Source: Crocodylus rhombifer (lineage: Eukaryota > Chordata > Crocodylia > Crocodylidae). From it: a DNA stretch of 64,000 nt. The first letter of the stretch is position 1. Every line of letters starts with the position of its first letter. The DNA lies in the NCBI GenBank assembly GCA_038503035.1, contig JAVSML010001065.1, positions 414,792 to 478,791 on the forward strand. The letters are read 5' to 3'. The notes beneath the pieces were generated by a model. That model was not told the DNA's origin and searched no databases. It worked only from the letters and a program-made list of their open reading frames with translations. Shown here piece after piece: positions 35,116 to 47,310 of the stretch. A program made the position numbers and the translations under genes.

Positions 35116-35157
35116 GTACATAGTAAGGGCTTGATGTAGTTCGCCCTTACTATGTAC
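35116..35157. repeat. Perfect 15-bp inverted repeat at a CR1 5' junction
   Basis: GTACATAGTAAGGGC at 35116-35130 and its exact complement at 35143-35157 are separated by a 12-nt loop. The CR1 homology begins only a few bases later. Confidence 0.85.
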
Positions 35158-35162
35158 TGGCG

Positions 35163-35949
35163 TTGAACTGATAAGTGCAAGGTGTTGCACATGGGGAGGA
35201 AGAACCGGCACCACACTTACAGGTTGGGGAACTCCCCTCTTGCCAGCACGGAGACGGAAAAGGATCTTGGAGTCGTCATTGACTCCACGATGAACATGGG
35301 CCGGCAGTGTGGGGAGGCAGTCAAGAAGGCCAACCGTACCCTGTCATGCATCCACAGATGCATCTCGAGCAGGTCCAGGGAGGTGATCCTCCCCCTCTAT
35401 GCGGCACTGGTCAGGCCGCAGCTGGAGTAATGCGTCCAGTTCTGGGCACCACACTTCAAGAGGGACGTGGACGATATGGAAAGAGTTCAGAGGAGGGCCA
35501 CTCGTATGATCAGGGGTCAGCAGGGCAGGCCTTATGAGGAGAGGCTACGGGACCTGAACCTGTTTAGCCTCCACAAGAGAAGGTTAAGGGGGGACCTTGT
35601 GGCCTGCTACAAACTGGTCAGGGGGGATCAGCAGGTATTGGGGGAGTCCCTGTTCCCCCGTGCGCTGCCAGGAGTGACCAGGAATAACGGTCACAAGCTG
35701 GCGGAGGGTAAGTTTAGATTAGATATTAGGAGGCGCTACTTCACAGTCAGGGCGGCTAGGGCCTGGAACCAGCTTCCAGGGGAAGTGGTGCAGGCTCCTA
35801 GCCTGGGGATTTTTAAAAGGAAGTTAGATGAGCACCTTGCCGGGGTCATCTGACCCCGGTGCTGTTTCCTGCTAAGGCAGGGGGTCGGACTAGATGATCT
35901 ACCTAGGTCCCTTCCGACTCTAGCTACTATGAAACTATGAAACTATGAT
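35163..35949 (+). mobile_element. CR1 LINE, 5'-truncated (copy C)
   Basis: It starts in the RT region with DKCKVLHLGRKN-type sequence (about 35170). It continues through LGVVIDSTMNMG, LVRPQLE (followed by a TAA at about 35428), FWAPHFKRDVDD, RRATRMIRGQQGRPY, RLRDLNLFSLHKRRLRGDL and the C-terminal RFRLDIRR..YFTVRAARAWN block to 35853. The tail is CTATGAAACTATGAAACTATG. It belongs to the same tail subfamily as the copies at 47311 and 53612. The catalytic FADD region is missing because of the truncation. Confidence 0.94.
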
Positions 35950-37490
35950 ATCAAAGAGAATTACCAAAATGAGTCTACAATTCCCTTATCAAATAGAGTT
36001 AGTATTCATATGGCCAAATTATATCCTAGTTATGAACCAGCAATATTTGACTCTTCACTAGCTAGTTTGGATACTAACCATCCATTCATCCATCTATCCA
36101 TCCATCATCAATTAAACTCTAATTACTCCTCATACACCCATCACTATGGTTACTGGCTCCCTACAATATGGAGTGTTATGGGATGCAAATCTCTAAGAGA
36201 TCTTTATCTTAGGGCAGCATTCATTAAGCTAAGTTGGCCAAAATTAAGTCTTGGTTCACCCAATAAATAGTTTTGGCATGGTATATCAACATAGCCCTGT
36301 GAAAAATACACTGGCTAGAATATCTCTCACACAGTTCATTACTTACAATGAAAATTATTCTTCGTCAGCTAGGGAAGGGGTCTGAGTTTGATCAACTGAT
36401 GCTCCTGAGCTTGTTCCTTCCCACGCTCCCGGTTCTGATGTCTTTACACTGCCTTGATTTGTTATATTATCAAAAACATACATGCATACACAGGTGTCTT
36501 TTAGTGAAATCAATCAAATTTCTACTGAATTTGTCAAAGCTATCAGAATAATGGCCCGAACTTGAACCCAGGATTTTACTTGTGAGTAGGTCATCTTGGG
36601 CTCATGATCCAAAGACTGTGTCTTTGGGCCCATTTCCTGTCAATCCAAAAGTGTTTGGGACATATAACTTGTATATGTAAGAAGACAGTTATTACTGACA
36701 AAGTTTTTGTGCTGCATTTATATAGAGTTTTCTTAAATGTTATTCCAAACATAAACAATTTATATGAATTTAAAGTACCATTGATTATGTTATTTTGAAT
36801 TTGCTGCTTGTATTTAACAGAATTATCTGAATGTAGATAAGTGATAATTATATCCTCTAGCTGCCATCTTATAAGTAGGTGAAGTGCTTCTACCTCTACC
36901 CGCTGATTTAAATAATCAGTTCCAATAATTATAATGGTGTTATAAAATGGATTTTTTAATGTATTAACTTCATATTAACTTACACTGTCCTAAAAAAATC
37001 AGAACAAATATTGTTTTGAAATTAAAAATAAAATATTCCTTTCTAAAAATGTTGGACATTGCAATTCTTTAAACTGTCACTGGAATCTAGATATTAAAAA
37101 GAAAATTATTATTCTAAAGTCCTGCTGCAATTATTTAGGCCAGTTTGGTCAATATGTCAACACAAGCAGTGCCTAGATTCTTGGGTAACAAGGCTCAATG
37201 GTGGCCTAAAAAGGATGATCCATTACATTATATTTCTTCTCTGGCTAGCAAGAGGGTGTCAATCTCTGTGTTGTCTGACGGTACAAAAAATATTACTTAG
37301 AAGATAAAGAGATGCATGTTATAATAGCAGAACGCCTTGGTACAGGCATTCTCGAGGGATAACTGGCTGCTGAACCCAAAGCCATCAGATACTTGTCTCA
37401 CTCTCTCCTCAGAAACTGTTCCACACTTTGATCATTATTGCTTAATTAAGTTAAAATTAAACTAAAGAAATAAAACAAAAACATGCAGTC
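35950..37490. other. Gene-free AT-rich stretch
   Basis: A (CATC)n microsatellite-like patch lies at about 36078-36108. The plus-strand frame at 36010-36270 crosses it and has no domain. No gene is supported. Confidence 0.5.
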
Positions 37491-37494
37491 ACCA

Positions 37495-37545
37495 TCTGGA
37501 GAGAGTGGGATATAAATCTAAATAACAACAGCGACAACAACAATT
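37495..37545 (+). repeat. Possible LINE (L2-like) 3' tail
   Basis: GAGAGAGTGGGATATAAATC followed by AAATAACAACAGCGACAACA resembles the terminal GGGATATAAAT plus simple-repeat tail of L2/SINE2-type elements. It is only a short match. Confidence 0.35.
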
Positions 37546-38541
37546 CTCATTAAGTCTAAGTTATATTATTTTATAGTCAGGAATTCCACTAGTAACTCTA
37601 TATAAACTGTTCAAGGGTAATAATAATGCACGCTGTGTAAGTATGCAACATATATGTTTATTTATTATACAGGATAGTGTATAAAATATATAAAGTGCAA
37701 GCTAAACAGGAGTGATAAGTAAAACTTTAGTAGAGATTTCCCATCCTTCATCTACCCTATTATCTAGTGCTGCTGTGCTCTTCTGAAATTAGCAGACCAT
37801 TTTTATTAAGCAACTGGCTTTGTCAAACCTTTTAACTAGTAGTCACAAGGTAAGGTACATTGTATTTATGAATTTTCTGCATGCTGAACACGCAAACCCC
37901 TATTCTCTCCCAAATGATTTGCTCATATATTTGGGTATCTCACAAACAATAGCTGCCTTTTAAAAACTATTGGCAGTAAAATTTGGTTATTAAAATTGGA
38001 GACTCAATTTAACTATATTTAAATATAATGGACTAATTAAATTTGGCTTTTTTTTAGAGGGTACATCTTATATATACACATATACATTATTTGTTGGTGT
38101 TTCTGTTGCTAAAATGAGTGAGAAGGATCCCTAAAATAAGTGAGAAGAGTCCCTCCTGTACAGGGGGGTGTGTGCACATATGTATAAACATACCCATGAA
38201 CACATAAAGGTATCTGTGAGGTGTATATGTGTGTGTGTAAAGATACCCACACACATATAAAAGTATCTGTGATTATTAACTGTGAAAGACAGTTACATTC
38301 CTCCCCTACCCTTTAAGCAATAACATTACAAATATGAGTTAGAATTGATGATGGAGAAAGCAGTATTATTGCAGAGAGAGAGAGAGAATAGAAATCAGTT
38401 CCATAAGAGGCAGCAAATGAAAGAAGCCACATCCAAGTTCAATGGCTGGTTGCTGTCAGGGAGTTCAATTAGTCATCAGGCCATATACTGGTATGGAATA
38501 CAAGGAAAGGTCAATACTTACCATAATAAACCAGAGTGTAT
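37546..38541. other. Gene-free AT-rich stretch
   Basis: AT-rich with TA/TG/CA-rich low complexity at about 38070-38270. No gene is supported. Confidence 0.5.
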
Positions 38542-38940
38542 TCAGAAAGGCCACACGTTAAGATGACACTTGTGAACACCATACATATTCCATGGATGAG
38601 CAGCAAGGCAGTGAAGTTTCATTAAAATCAGTGTGATGTTATTAAACTTTTCTAATTTGACCAGGACACACACAGCAGCATTTTTCACAAGCTTAAGTCT
38701 GTGAAGCAGGCATTTAAGGGAACCAATAAGTAGAGAATTACAATAATCAATATGTGAAATGACAAATGCATTAATCAATGTTGCTGCAGTGTCCTGGCCT
38801 GAAAAAGAAATTAGTTTTTTATAGATCACATAAATACTAGACAAATGACATGTATTGGTGTAATTCAGTTGCTGAAGTAACAAGTGATGAATTTGGATCG
38901 TTATGTTCTTGCATGACATGGGATTAGGCAAATCCAAGTA
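38542..38940 (-). pseudogene. L2-like LINE reverse transcriptase fragment
   Basis: The minus-strand frame contains INAFVISHIDYCNSLLIGSL, then LLHRLKLVKNAAVCVLVKLE and HNITLILMKLHCL-like order. This follows the L2/related pattern SF..SRLDYCNSLL, L..LQ.VQNAAARL, HITPVL..LHWLP. The conserved W before LP is lost, so it is an old remnant. No flanking RT motifs are recognisable. Confidence 0.65.
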
Positions 38941-40060
38941 AAATGAAATAAAATAATGGGAACTTATTTTATTGTAAAATTCAGTAATTTCAGCTATCCT
39001 TCTCTTTCATTTATGTTTCTTATGGGTATATATTTTTCTGCAAAAAATAAAATCAAACATCTAGTATGGGTGCTCCCAAAAAGAACTAACTTAGTCTTCT
39101 GTGCTCAAGTGTTAAAGCTGTAAATTATACGTACATTTTAGAGATTAGAACATTGCTTAATACAGGAGTTGTATGGGATTCTCAATACCCCTTGCCTGAA
39201 CTCTTACATAGCAAAGGTAGAATCTGAAATAAAGATCTGACTACACCTTTTGCTATTAGGGCCATTCATAGATGCTCAAATATTTTTTGAACATAATCAG
39301 AGAAAATGAAGTATACAATTTTCATTCACTCAGTACTGGATATTAAACCAGTCTGATTTCTGTAGGAACGGTGTTCCGAGCAAAGTGTGAGTGGGTTATT
39401 ATTTGTGCTACGAATCTTCATCAAGCAGTTAGTAGAGTGATCCATCCTCAACATAGAGCAAATATCTTTGCTTTTTTAATTTAAGAAAAATGTGGGAAAT
39501 ATATCTGAAAGATTTCATGAAAGAGGTGTATTTTAAGGAGGAATTTAAATGTGAGAAGCAGCAGGAGGAGAAATAGTCTATATTTTCTCATTTGAAACAA
39601 GCTGGAAAAATATCTGACAAGCTGAATAATAAGGGTGGGCAAGGAGGGGCACAAGCCTAGAAGGCTGACCTCACACTTACAGAAAAAGTGGGTTTTAGGA
39701 CAGAGGCATTGAGGAAGTGTGGGTTGCTAGAATGGAGACAGAAGGGCTTGAAGCTCCAGGAGCTATGAATTCCAGGCTGTGATTGTGACCCAGAAGGTTT
39801 CACTTCTTGCTGCCTGCATTGGTTGATTTTTTTTTTTTTTAATCTGTTAGAGTGTTGTTGGAGCCATAATGGCCTAGGAAATACCTGTTGAGTGATGTTA
39901 CACATTACACTTCCAGCACACTACATCTGGGCAATATTAAGTTAAGGTTCTATGAGCAGTCACACATTAAGAGTTAATTCTGTTTCTTGCTTGCACAGCT
40001 CTGACTTGCCACTGGAGAGAAAGTGAGCAAGGGCCATGGCTAGAAGCCATGGATGTTATT
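38941..40060. other. Gene-free stretch
   Basis: AT-rich, with a T-run at 39827-39840. The short minus frame at 39657-39905 has no domain. Confidence 0.5.
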
Positions 40061-40310
40061 GCTGCTCTGGATGAGGGGCTAGAAATGGTGCATTCTGGGA
40101 TCTCCACTTAAGAGACAGGTGGGGGGCAGGTGGAAGTGCCAGTGCCCCCCCTGAGAGCACCAGATGAAGTGCCGTGCCCACTTCTGGGAGCACTGCAGCA
40201 GGGCTGCTTCCCAGTCAGAGTGACTGGTCATGGGGGGACCTCCCTACCCCAATCACTGACTGGTTACTGGGGGGCATGTGCCCCCCCCAACTAAGGTGGC
40301 ACCAGTCATC
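40061..40310. repeat. GC-rich repeat island with inverted words
   Basis: GTGGGGGGCAGGTGGAAGTG near 40120 and GGCATGTGCCCCCCCC near 40274 are roughly inverted, and GACTGGT(C/T)A(C/T)(T/G)GGGGGG occurs twice. This suggests a short foldback DNA element, but the ends are not resolvable. Confidence 0.35.
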
Positions 40311-41418
40311 CATGTAACCCAGAGTTAACCCTCAACTGAAGTAGCATGACTTTGAGACGTTCAGGATGTGAACAAGTGTTTGCAGGACCTGGTTTAAGTT
40401 TAGGCAGCATACTTGAAGACACCAAACCTAAACCCGGAATAGCACAGACAGGTGTTCATGGCTGCTAGGAGCAGCAGAGACAGCCCTAAGTAAATTAGTT
40501 GTGAGAGGAAGAGATTAAGGGAAGCTGGTGGGTTGGGGGAGGAGTTGGCAAGTTCAGGGGGTGGGTCTGCAGGAGGGATTCCTGATTGGGGGACAATCAA
40601 GGGGCTAAAAACAGCCTGGTCAGGGTCAAGGATGGGGTGAGGGTAGAAACAACACAGCCAACAGATCGTAGCAAATAGCTGGGTTTTCCCAGTCCTGCAG
40701 CTGCAGCATGAATGTGTACAGGTGTTTACTAGACTGGGTTAACACATTTTAGAGCAGGCATGTCATTTTTGAGTGATTTAAGCCCTGTGAATGTCTGCAT
40801 ATCCTGTGAATGTCTGGATGCCCTTGGTTAGGTCAATCTAAATGAAATACTGGTATGTACCTTTAGAGAGCACCTAGCACAAATTAATGAGCTTTAACAT
40901 GAGCATGCTTCAATTTTAAGCGTGCATCCTTAGTATGGTCTAAATGTAGCTTTGTATAACTGTATCCTTACACATGAGAAGTTTTTTGTGATCTCCTCAG
41001 CTGGGGGACCTGTTTCCCCCATCAATACAGCTGGAGCCCATAGCTACCCTGAGTTTTAAGGCTCTCTGCCTCTATCCCCTGGCTCTTGCATACCAGTGCA
41101 GGAGCTGTATCATGTACGCCTCTGGAATAAGTATTCAACTTGTGTTGCATATGGAGTTTAACTTACACCTCCAGGTAACAAAAAAGGATACATCTGGACC
41201 ATCATGATTGCTTGTTTACCCATATATGCCATTACACTTATTCAGGAACTATTATTTCTCTAACATGTCCTTGGAATACAATCATTCTATTATCTCACTC
41301 TAACCATTAAAAAAGCAGTGAGATACTACATTATGATTTACTATACGAAGTGCGACCAGGAAAAATGGGTGTGAAATGAACCTAGTCAGAGTTAACATAT
41401 GCTTGGAAGCTTTCACAG
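40311..41418. other. Gene-free stretch
   Basis: No gene or named repeat. The minus frame at 40400-40600 has no domain. Confidence 0.5.
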
Positions 41419-44400
41419 ATAGATTCATAGATGTTAGGTTCAGAAGGGACCTCAATAGATCATCGAGTCTGACCCCCTGCATAGGCAAAAAACTGTGCTG
41501 GGTTCAGATGACCCCAGCCAGATGCCTATCTAACCTCCTTTTGAAGATCCCCAGGGTAGGGGAGAGCACCACCTCCCTTGGGAGCCCATTCCAGATTTTG
41601 GCCACTCTAACTGTGAAGTTCTTCCTAATGTCCAGTATAAATCTGATCCCTGCTAGCTTATGGCCATTATTTCTTGTGACTCCCAGAGGCACCTTGGTCA
41701 GTAGAGCCTCACCAATTCCCTTCTGCACCCCCATGATGAATTTATAGGCAGCCACTCTTGCGGAGGCTGAAGAGGTCCAGGTGCCCTAGTCTCTCCTCGT
41801 AGGGCTTGGCCTGCAAGCTCTTAACCATACAAGTGGCCCTTCTCTGGACCCTCTCTAGGTTATCCACATCTTTCTTAAAGTGTGGCGCCCAAAACTGAAT
41901 GCAGTATTCCAACTGCGGTCTGACCAGTGCCCGATAGAGGGGAAGTATCACCTCCTTGCATCTATCATGCATCTGCCGATGCATGAGAAAGTGCTGTTAG
42001 CTTTGCAGATGACTTCATCACACTGACAACTCATGTTCATCTTGGAGTCCACTAGGACTCCAAGATCCTTTTCTGCTTCCGTGCTGCTGAGCAGGTCATT
42101 TCCTAGGCAGTAGGTTTGCTGGACATTTTTCCTCCCTAGGTGCAGCACTTTGCATTTCTCCTTGTTAAATGGCATTCTGTTGTTTTCTGCCCATTTGTCC
42201 AACCTGTCCAGGTCTGCCTGTAGTTGTTCCCTGCCCTCCAGTGTGTCCACTTCTCCCTGCAGTTTTGTATCATCCGCAAACTTGGACAGAGTACACTTCA
42301 CTGTCTCGTCCAAGTCACTGATGAAGACATTGAAGAGTATCAGTCCAAGGACCGAGCCCTGCAGGACCTTCCAGGTTGATACAGACCCGTCCACCACCAC
42401 TCTCCAGGTATGACCCTCTAGCCAATTTGCCACCAACCGGACTGTGTAATCATCCAAGTCACAACCTCTTAATTTGTTCACCAGTATGGAGTGGGATACC
42501 ATATCAAAGGCCTTCCTGAAGTCTAAGTAAATTATATCTACCCCTACTCCTGTGTCCAGGTATTTTGTAACCTGGTCATAAAAAGAGACTAGATTAGTCA
42601 GGCATAATGTACCTGCTATGAACCCATGCTGGTTTCCCCTCAGTATAATTTTTCCTGCTGGGCTCTCATACATGTGAGCCTTAATAATCTTTTCAAAGAC
42701 TTTACCAAGGATGGAGGTGAGACTGACTGGCCTGTAGTTGCCTGGATCCTTCTTCCTCCCCTTCTTGAAAATAGGGACCACATTGGCCCTTTTCCAGTCC
42801 TCTGGGACCTGGCCTGCACACCACAAGTGCTCAAATATTCTTGCCAGTGGCTGTGCAATGACATCAGCCAGAGCCTACAGTACCCTTGGATGCAGCTCAT
42901 CCAGGCCTGCTGACTTAAATGCATCCAGGCCTTCTAAGTGACTCTGCATTATCTCAGGGTCAACACTTGGTGGTCTGGCATCATGCTGTTGTCTCTCTAT
43001 GATCCTATTGTGAGATTTGTCTTGCCCCTCGTTTAGGAACACTGAGGCAAAGAACTCATTGAGGAGTTCAGCCTTGTCCTCCCAGTCTGTCATCAATTGC
43101 TTTTGCCCATTCAGTAGTGGTCCTCTTCCAGCCTGGGCCTTCCTTTTACTCCCTATATATCTGAAAAACAATTTTTGTTATCCTTAACTTGGGATGCCAT
43201 CCTCAGCTCCATGGTAGCTTTGGCCTTTCTAACTGTCTCCCTACAACTGTGAGCTGAGGAGGCATACTCCTCTTTAGTAATTTCTCCCTGTTTCCACTGC
43301 TTATATGCCCCCCTTTTTGCCCTTAGGCTGCTCTGGATTTCTCTGGTTAGCCAAGGAAGCCTCTTGGCCCCTCTCCCGCTTTTCCCCTGCATCAGGATCA
43401 TCTCTCTCTGTGCCCGAAGGATTGCTTCCTTAAGGCACAGCCACCCTTCCTGGGCTCCCATCTCGCCAAATCTCTAACCCTGCAGTGCATCATTAACTAA
43501 ATGCCTGACCTCACTGAAGTCAGCCTTCCTAAAGTCTAGCATTTCCACCCTACTAGTTACCTTTCCCACTCTATGCCTTATGGTGAATTCTATTATTCGG
43601 TGGTCACTGTCCCCCAGGTGACCACTGATCTGTAGGTCCACTACCATGTCATCCCCCATTTCCAGTACCCGGTACAGTAAGGCATTTCCCCTAGTGGGAC
43701 CATGTACCTCTTGTGTCAGGTGGAAGTCCTGCACACAGGATAGGAATCTGCATGAATGGTAGAAATTGGCTGTCTGCATCTCCCAGCAGATGTCAGGGTA
43801 CTTTAGGTCCCCCCGACTACTGCTTCCCTAGTCTTTATGGTCTCCAAGAGCTGCCTCAGGAGTTCCAAATCTAGTTCTTTGCCTCGGTGTGGGGGTCCGT
43901 AGCAGACCCCTACTGCCAAATCCCTTTCCCCTTGACCTCCATGTATCCAAACCCACAATCCTTCTACTTTCTCCTCCTCCAATTCCATTTTGATAAGGGT
44001 CGATGTAATATAACACTCCTTGACATAGAGTTCAACCCCTCCCCCTCTCCTCCCTACCCTATCCTTTCTGTACAGCTTATAGCCCTCCATGTGTACTGCC
44101 CAGTTGTGGGTAGAGTCCCACCAGGTTTCTGTTAACCCCAGTAAGTCGTAAGTGTTTTCTGCAAGCAGGAGTGCTAGTTCATCCTGCTTGTTCCTCATGC
44201 TCATAGCATTACTGTATAGGTACTTGAGCCCTGTGACTGGCGCCTTTGTTGCCCCTCGGCTCTGATGCCCAATGGGCCCCTTATTGATTACCTGCTTATT
44301 GCTTACCTGTGATGTACTGCTGGACGTCCCATGGATTGCAGGTTCCTGATGTCCTCCTTCTTCTGCCTCCCCATCCCCCATCTGAGCTAGTCTAAAGCCT

Positions 44401-44430
44401 GACATAGGAGATCAACCAACCTGTTGGAAA
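41419..44430 (-). mobile_element. CR1 LINE, long antisense copy (copy D)
   Basis: A nearly complete ORF2 in antisense, about 3 kb. The 3' end with tail (TCTATGAATCTATC in the minus sense) is at 41419-41435, and the 5' end is near 44430. The endonuclease domain (44405-43474) is followed by RT (43171-41948) and the C-terminal region (41984-41504). It shares its 5' starting point in ORF2 with the copy at 47311, but its tail is the TCTATGAATC variant, so it belongs to another subfamily. No ORF1 is recognisable upstream. Confidence 0.95.
41504..44405 (-). pseudogene. CR1 ORF2 (endonuclease-reverse transcriptase), frameshifted
   Basis: An ORF2 polyprotein nicks target DNA and reverse-transcribes the LINE RNA at the nick. 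In minus-strand order: SNAMSMRNKQDEL and GLTETWWDS with the catalytic E (about 44117-44190), GVCYGPP, then a shift in the GDL..ICWE region (about 43800). The next frame gives GHLGDSDHRIIEF (43474-43779), and the following two (43153-43461, 42875-43171) cover the linker and the start of RT with AELLNEFFASVF. The 292-codon frame 42826-41948 has FKKGRKKDPGNYRPVSLTS, YLDFRKAFDMVSH and an intact FADDTKL (about 42264-42284). Two frames (41984-41742, 41755-41504) finish it. At least five frame breaks make it non-functional. Confidence 0.92.
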
Positions 44431-45048
44431 AAAGACATTTACCTTTCGCTGAGAGGTCCATCACATCCCAGGAACCTCAGTTCATGAGGTTACACCAAGT
44501 AGTTTGCTGGTTTGGAAACATTTCCTTAATTTTCCTCTATAACTTTTGCAAAATAATTTATCGTTTCAGGCTATCATCAGCATGTATGTCAAAAAATTCA
44601 TAGTACTACAGTGAAGTAGAAATATTTCTTATGACAAGTTCATGTATGAATTATTGCAAGACTGACAATGTCACATAAAAAACTTGCTTTAGAAAGGGAA
44701 ATAAGTGAAGCCTGTGAAGATTAGCATTTTGGCTTCTGCTTATCATATTTGCTAATGCTTTAATGATAGTGAAAACCTGTATTTTAAACTTAGGAGGAAG
44801 ATATTTAAATAGAAAAATATTAATAACCTCTATGAAAGCAAAACATATAAAATAGTGTAAATTCTAAGACAAAGTAGACTCTTCTAATAGGACTGAATGT
44901 GAATCAACTTTACAGAAAAGTGATAGAATGTAATTTGTCTAGCCGTAATTCCTATAAGTATTGTGTTGAAATAAAAAAATATAATATTATTTTATAACCC
45001 TTCACTTCTCTGATATACATTTTGAGAAAAATATACCAAAACATGAAA
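44431..45048. other. No gene seen
   Basis: AT-rich spacer between the antisense CR1 and the outer CR1 of the nested cluster. The first ~70 bp could still be CR1 sequence upstream of ORF2. Confidence 0.45.
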
Positions 45049-46693
45049 TGTCCAGCAAGTTTTTACATTGTAGATGGCCATTGTCTGCTTCAGAAATCTG
45101 AGGAAAGAACAAAGAAGTTATTCATTTTGAATCTGGTTCTCATCAGTAGGGATAAACTGATTATGATGGTGAAGGTGGTTAGAAATGTGAGAGAAAGTGA
45201 TCATGATATGATAGAATTCATGATTCTAAAGACAGGAAGGCAGGAGAACAACAAAAAGGGGTACTGGTCTTCAAAAAGACAGATTTCAGGCAATTCACAC
45301 AAATAGTTGGTCAGCTACAATGGCTAGGCAAATTAAAAAGAAAAAGTTTGATAGAGCTTACGGTTCCTAAAGGACATAACATTGGAAGCTCAACATCAAG
45401 TTACTCCAACAAGGAGGAAATCTAAAGAGAACTACAAGAGGCCTATGCAGTTACTCAACTGTCCTTTTCACTACTAGAAAATTAAAGTGATGAACACAGA
45501 CCATGGAAGAAAGGGTATGCCACTAAGAAAGTATTCAAAGATATAATGTGAGTGTGTAGGGACAAAAAGCAAAAAGAAAAGGCAACCCCCGCCAAGGAAT
45601 TGCAACATCTAAGATATGTATGCAACCAGAAGGTGCTCTACAAATATAACAGATGGAAAAAAAGATCAGGGACTGTGGGTTTTTCACTTGATGGAGAAGT
45701 TTAGGAAATAACGGAAGCTGAAAAGAAAACAGAGCTACCTAAAAAAATAACAGTATCTAGGTAACAAGCAAAATGAATAAAAACAAAGAATAGGAAAGTC
45801 TACAGATTACAATAAGTAATGATTGCATCACAGATCTTTTGACTAATCTGAATTCATTTAAATCAGCAAGACCTAATGGAATTCATCATAGCAGTCTGAC
45901 TGAATAATTGGGGGGAAAACAAACAAGCTGGGAATTACAAGCAATAATTCTTGCATACCTGTGGCTGACATGACTCACAGACAAGGTTCTGGAGAAAGGC
46001 TAACATATTACCCACTTCAAAAGTCAGAGAAAGAAGAACCTGGGGAATTATAGACTGGTCAGCGTGGCTTCAATACCTGGGGAGTTATCAGAGCAACTTA
46101 CAACATTTGTAAATATCTGAAGCGTAAGGGAGAGTGATCATTAATAACCAGCATTGACAAATTAACCTGTCTTCTAACTTTGAAAAAGTAACTGATCTGG
46201 TAAATATGGGGATTAATGAAGACAAGATATACATGGATTTTGATAAATTACAGTAAGTAAACTGGATAGATCCAGAAATCTATGTGTGCTAGATTAATTA
46301 ATGGTTTAAGAGTTTGAAACTATTAACGGTTTGATGTCAGATTGACAGAGTGAGTCAAGTGGGGTCCTAAAACCTAGAAGTAACCAACAAAATAATAAAA
46401 GGATTGAAATATGAGGCTTATGAAGGAACTGTGTATACTTAAAAGAATGAGGCAAGATATGATAGCAGCTTTAAGCTATTGCAAAGGTTACTATAAAGAA
46501 GATGGAGAAAATTATTTTCCCTTGCCACAGAGTAGCATCCAAAGCAGTGAGTTTAAACCACAGCAAGGCAGAATCAGATTAAATCTCAGGAAAAACTTGT
46601 TTGCTATAAGAAAAGTAGGACAATGAAAGAAGATGTCAAGATGTTATGGGCTCTATTTTTTCTGAGTTTTTTTGGAGACATCAGAATTGACAT
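45049..46693 (+). pseudogene. Old CR1-like LINE, left part (outermost host of a nested cluster)
   Basis: Plus strand and heavily decayed. LNLVL and ESDHDMIEFMI (about 45140-45230) mark the end of the endonuclease. A CR1-like ALEAQHQVTPTRRKSK stretch follows near 45390. Near 46015-46095 KKSEKEEPGNYRLVSVASIP corresponds to the RT motif KKGRKEDPGNYRPVSLTS. Near 46560-46620 GRIRLNLRKNLFAIRK corresponds to the CR1 C-terminal tail. Much of the RT core is missing. The copy stops at 46693 where the antisense CR1 begins, and its 3' end resumes at about 50385. Confidence 0.75.
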
Positions 46694-47310
46694 TTCATAG
46701 ATTCATAGATACTAGGGTTGGAAGGGACCTCAACAGATCATCGGATGCAGCACTCTGCACTTATTCTAGTTGTACTGCATCCCATTGTGTACTGCCCACT
46801 TTTCTAACCTGTCCAGGTCTGCCTGCAATTATTTCCTACCCTCCGGAGTGTGCACTTCATCCCACAATTTAGTATCATCCACAAGCCTGGACAGACTACA
46901 CTTCACACCCACATCCAAGTCACTGATGAAGATATTGAAGAGTACAGGTCCAAGAACAGAACCCTGCGGGACCCCACTACACACATCCTTCCAGATCGAT
47001 AATGACCCATCTACTACTGCTCTCTGGGTGTGACCACTAAGCCAATTTGCCACCCACTGGACCATGTAAACATCTGTATCGCAGCCTCTTAATTTATGGG
47101 ATGAGATACCGTATCGAAGGCCTTGCTAAAATCCAAGAAAATGACATTGACCACTACTATTGTGTCTAAGCATTTTGTGACCCTGTCATAAAATGAAACC
47201 AGATTGGTCAGGCATCATCTACCTGCTACAAATCCATGTTGGTTTCCATGCTGCATTATTTTTTCCCGCTGGACTCTCACAGATATGATCCTTCATAATG
47301 TTTTCAAAGG
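46694..47310 (-). mobile_element. CR1 LINE, antisense, internally deleted (copy E, left part)
   Basis: The 3' tail TTTCATAGATTCATAGATAC (46694-46713, complement sense) leads into the 3' UTR, which stops at ATCATCGGA near 46745. It then jumps directly to the RT segment equivalent to the CKVLHLG region of copy D, so about 0.7 kb of C-terminal ORF2 is missing. The 46829-47065 frame gives [40 protein letters not shown] and an RLVDDTKLW version of the catalytic box. The copy is cut at about 47310 by the plus-strand CR1 and resumes at 50360. Confidence 0.9.

Noticed and set aside
36078..36108. CATC-rich tract as part of a CRISPR-like or satellite array
   Set aside because: It is a short degenerate tetranucleotide microsatellite.
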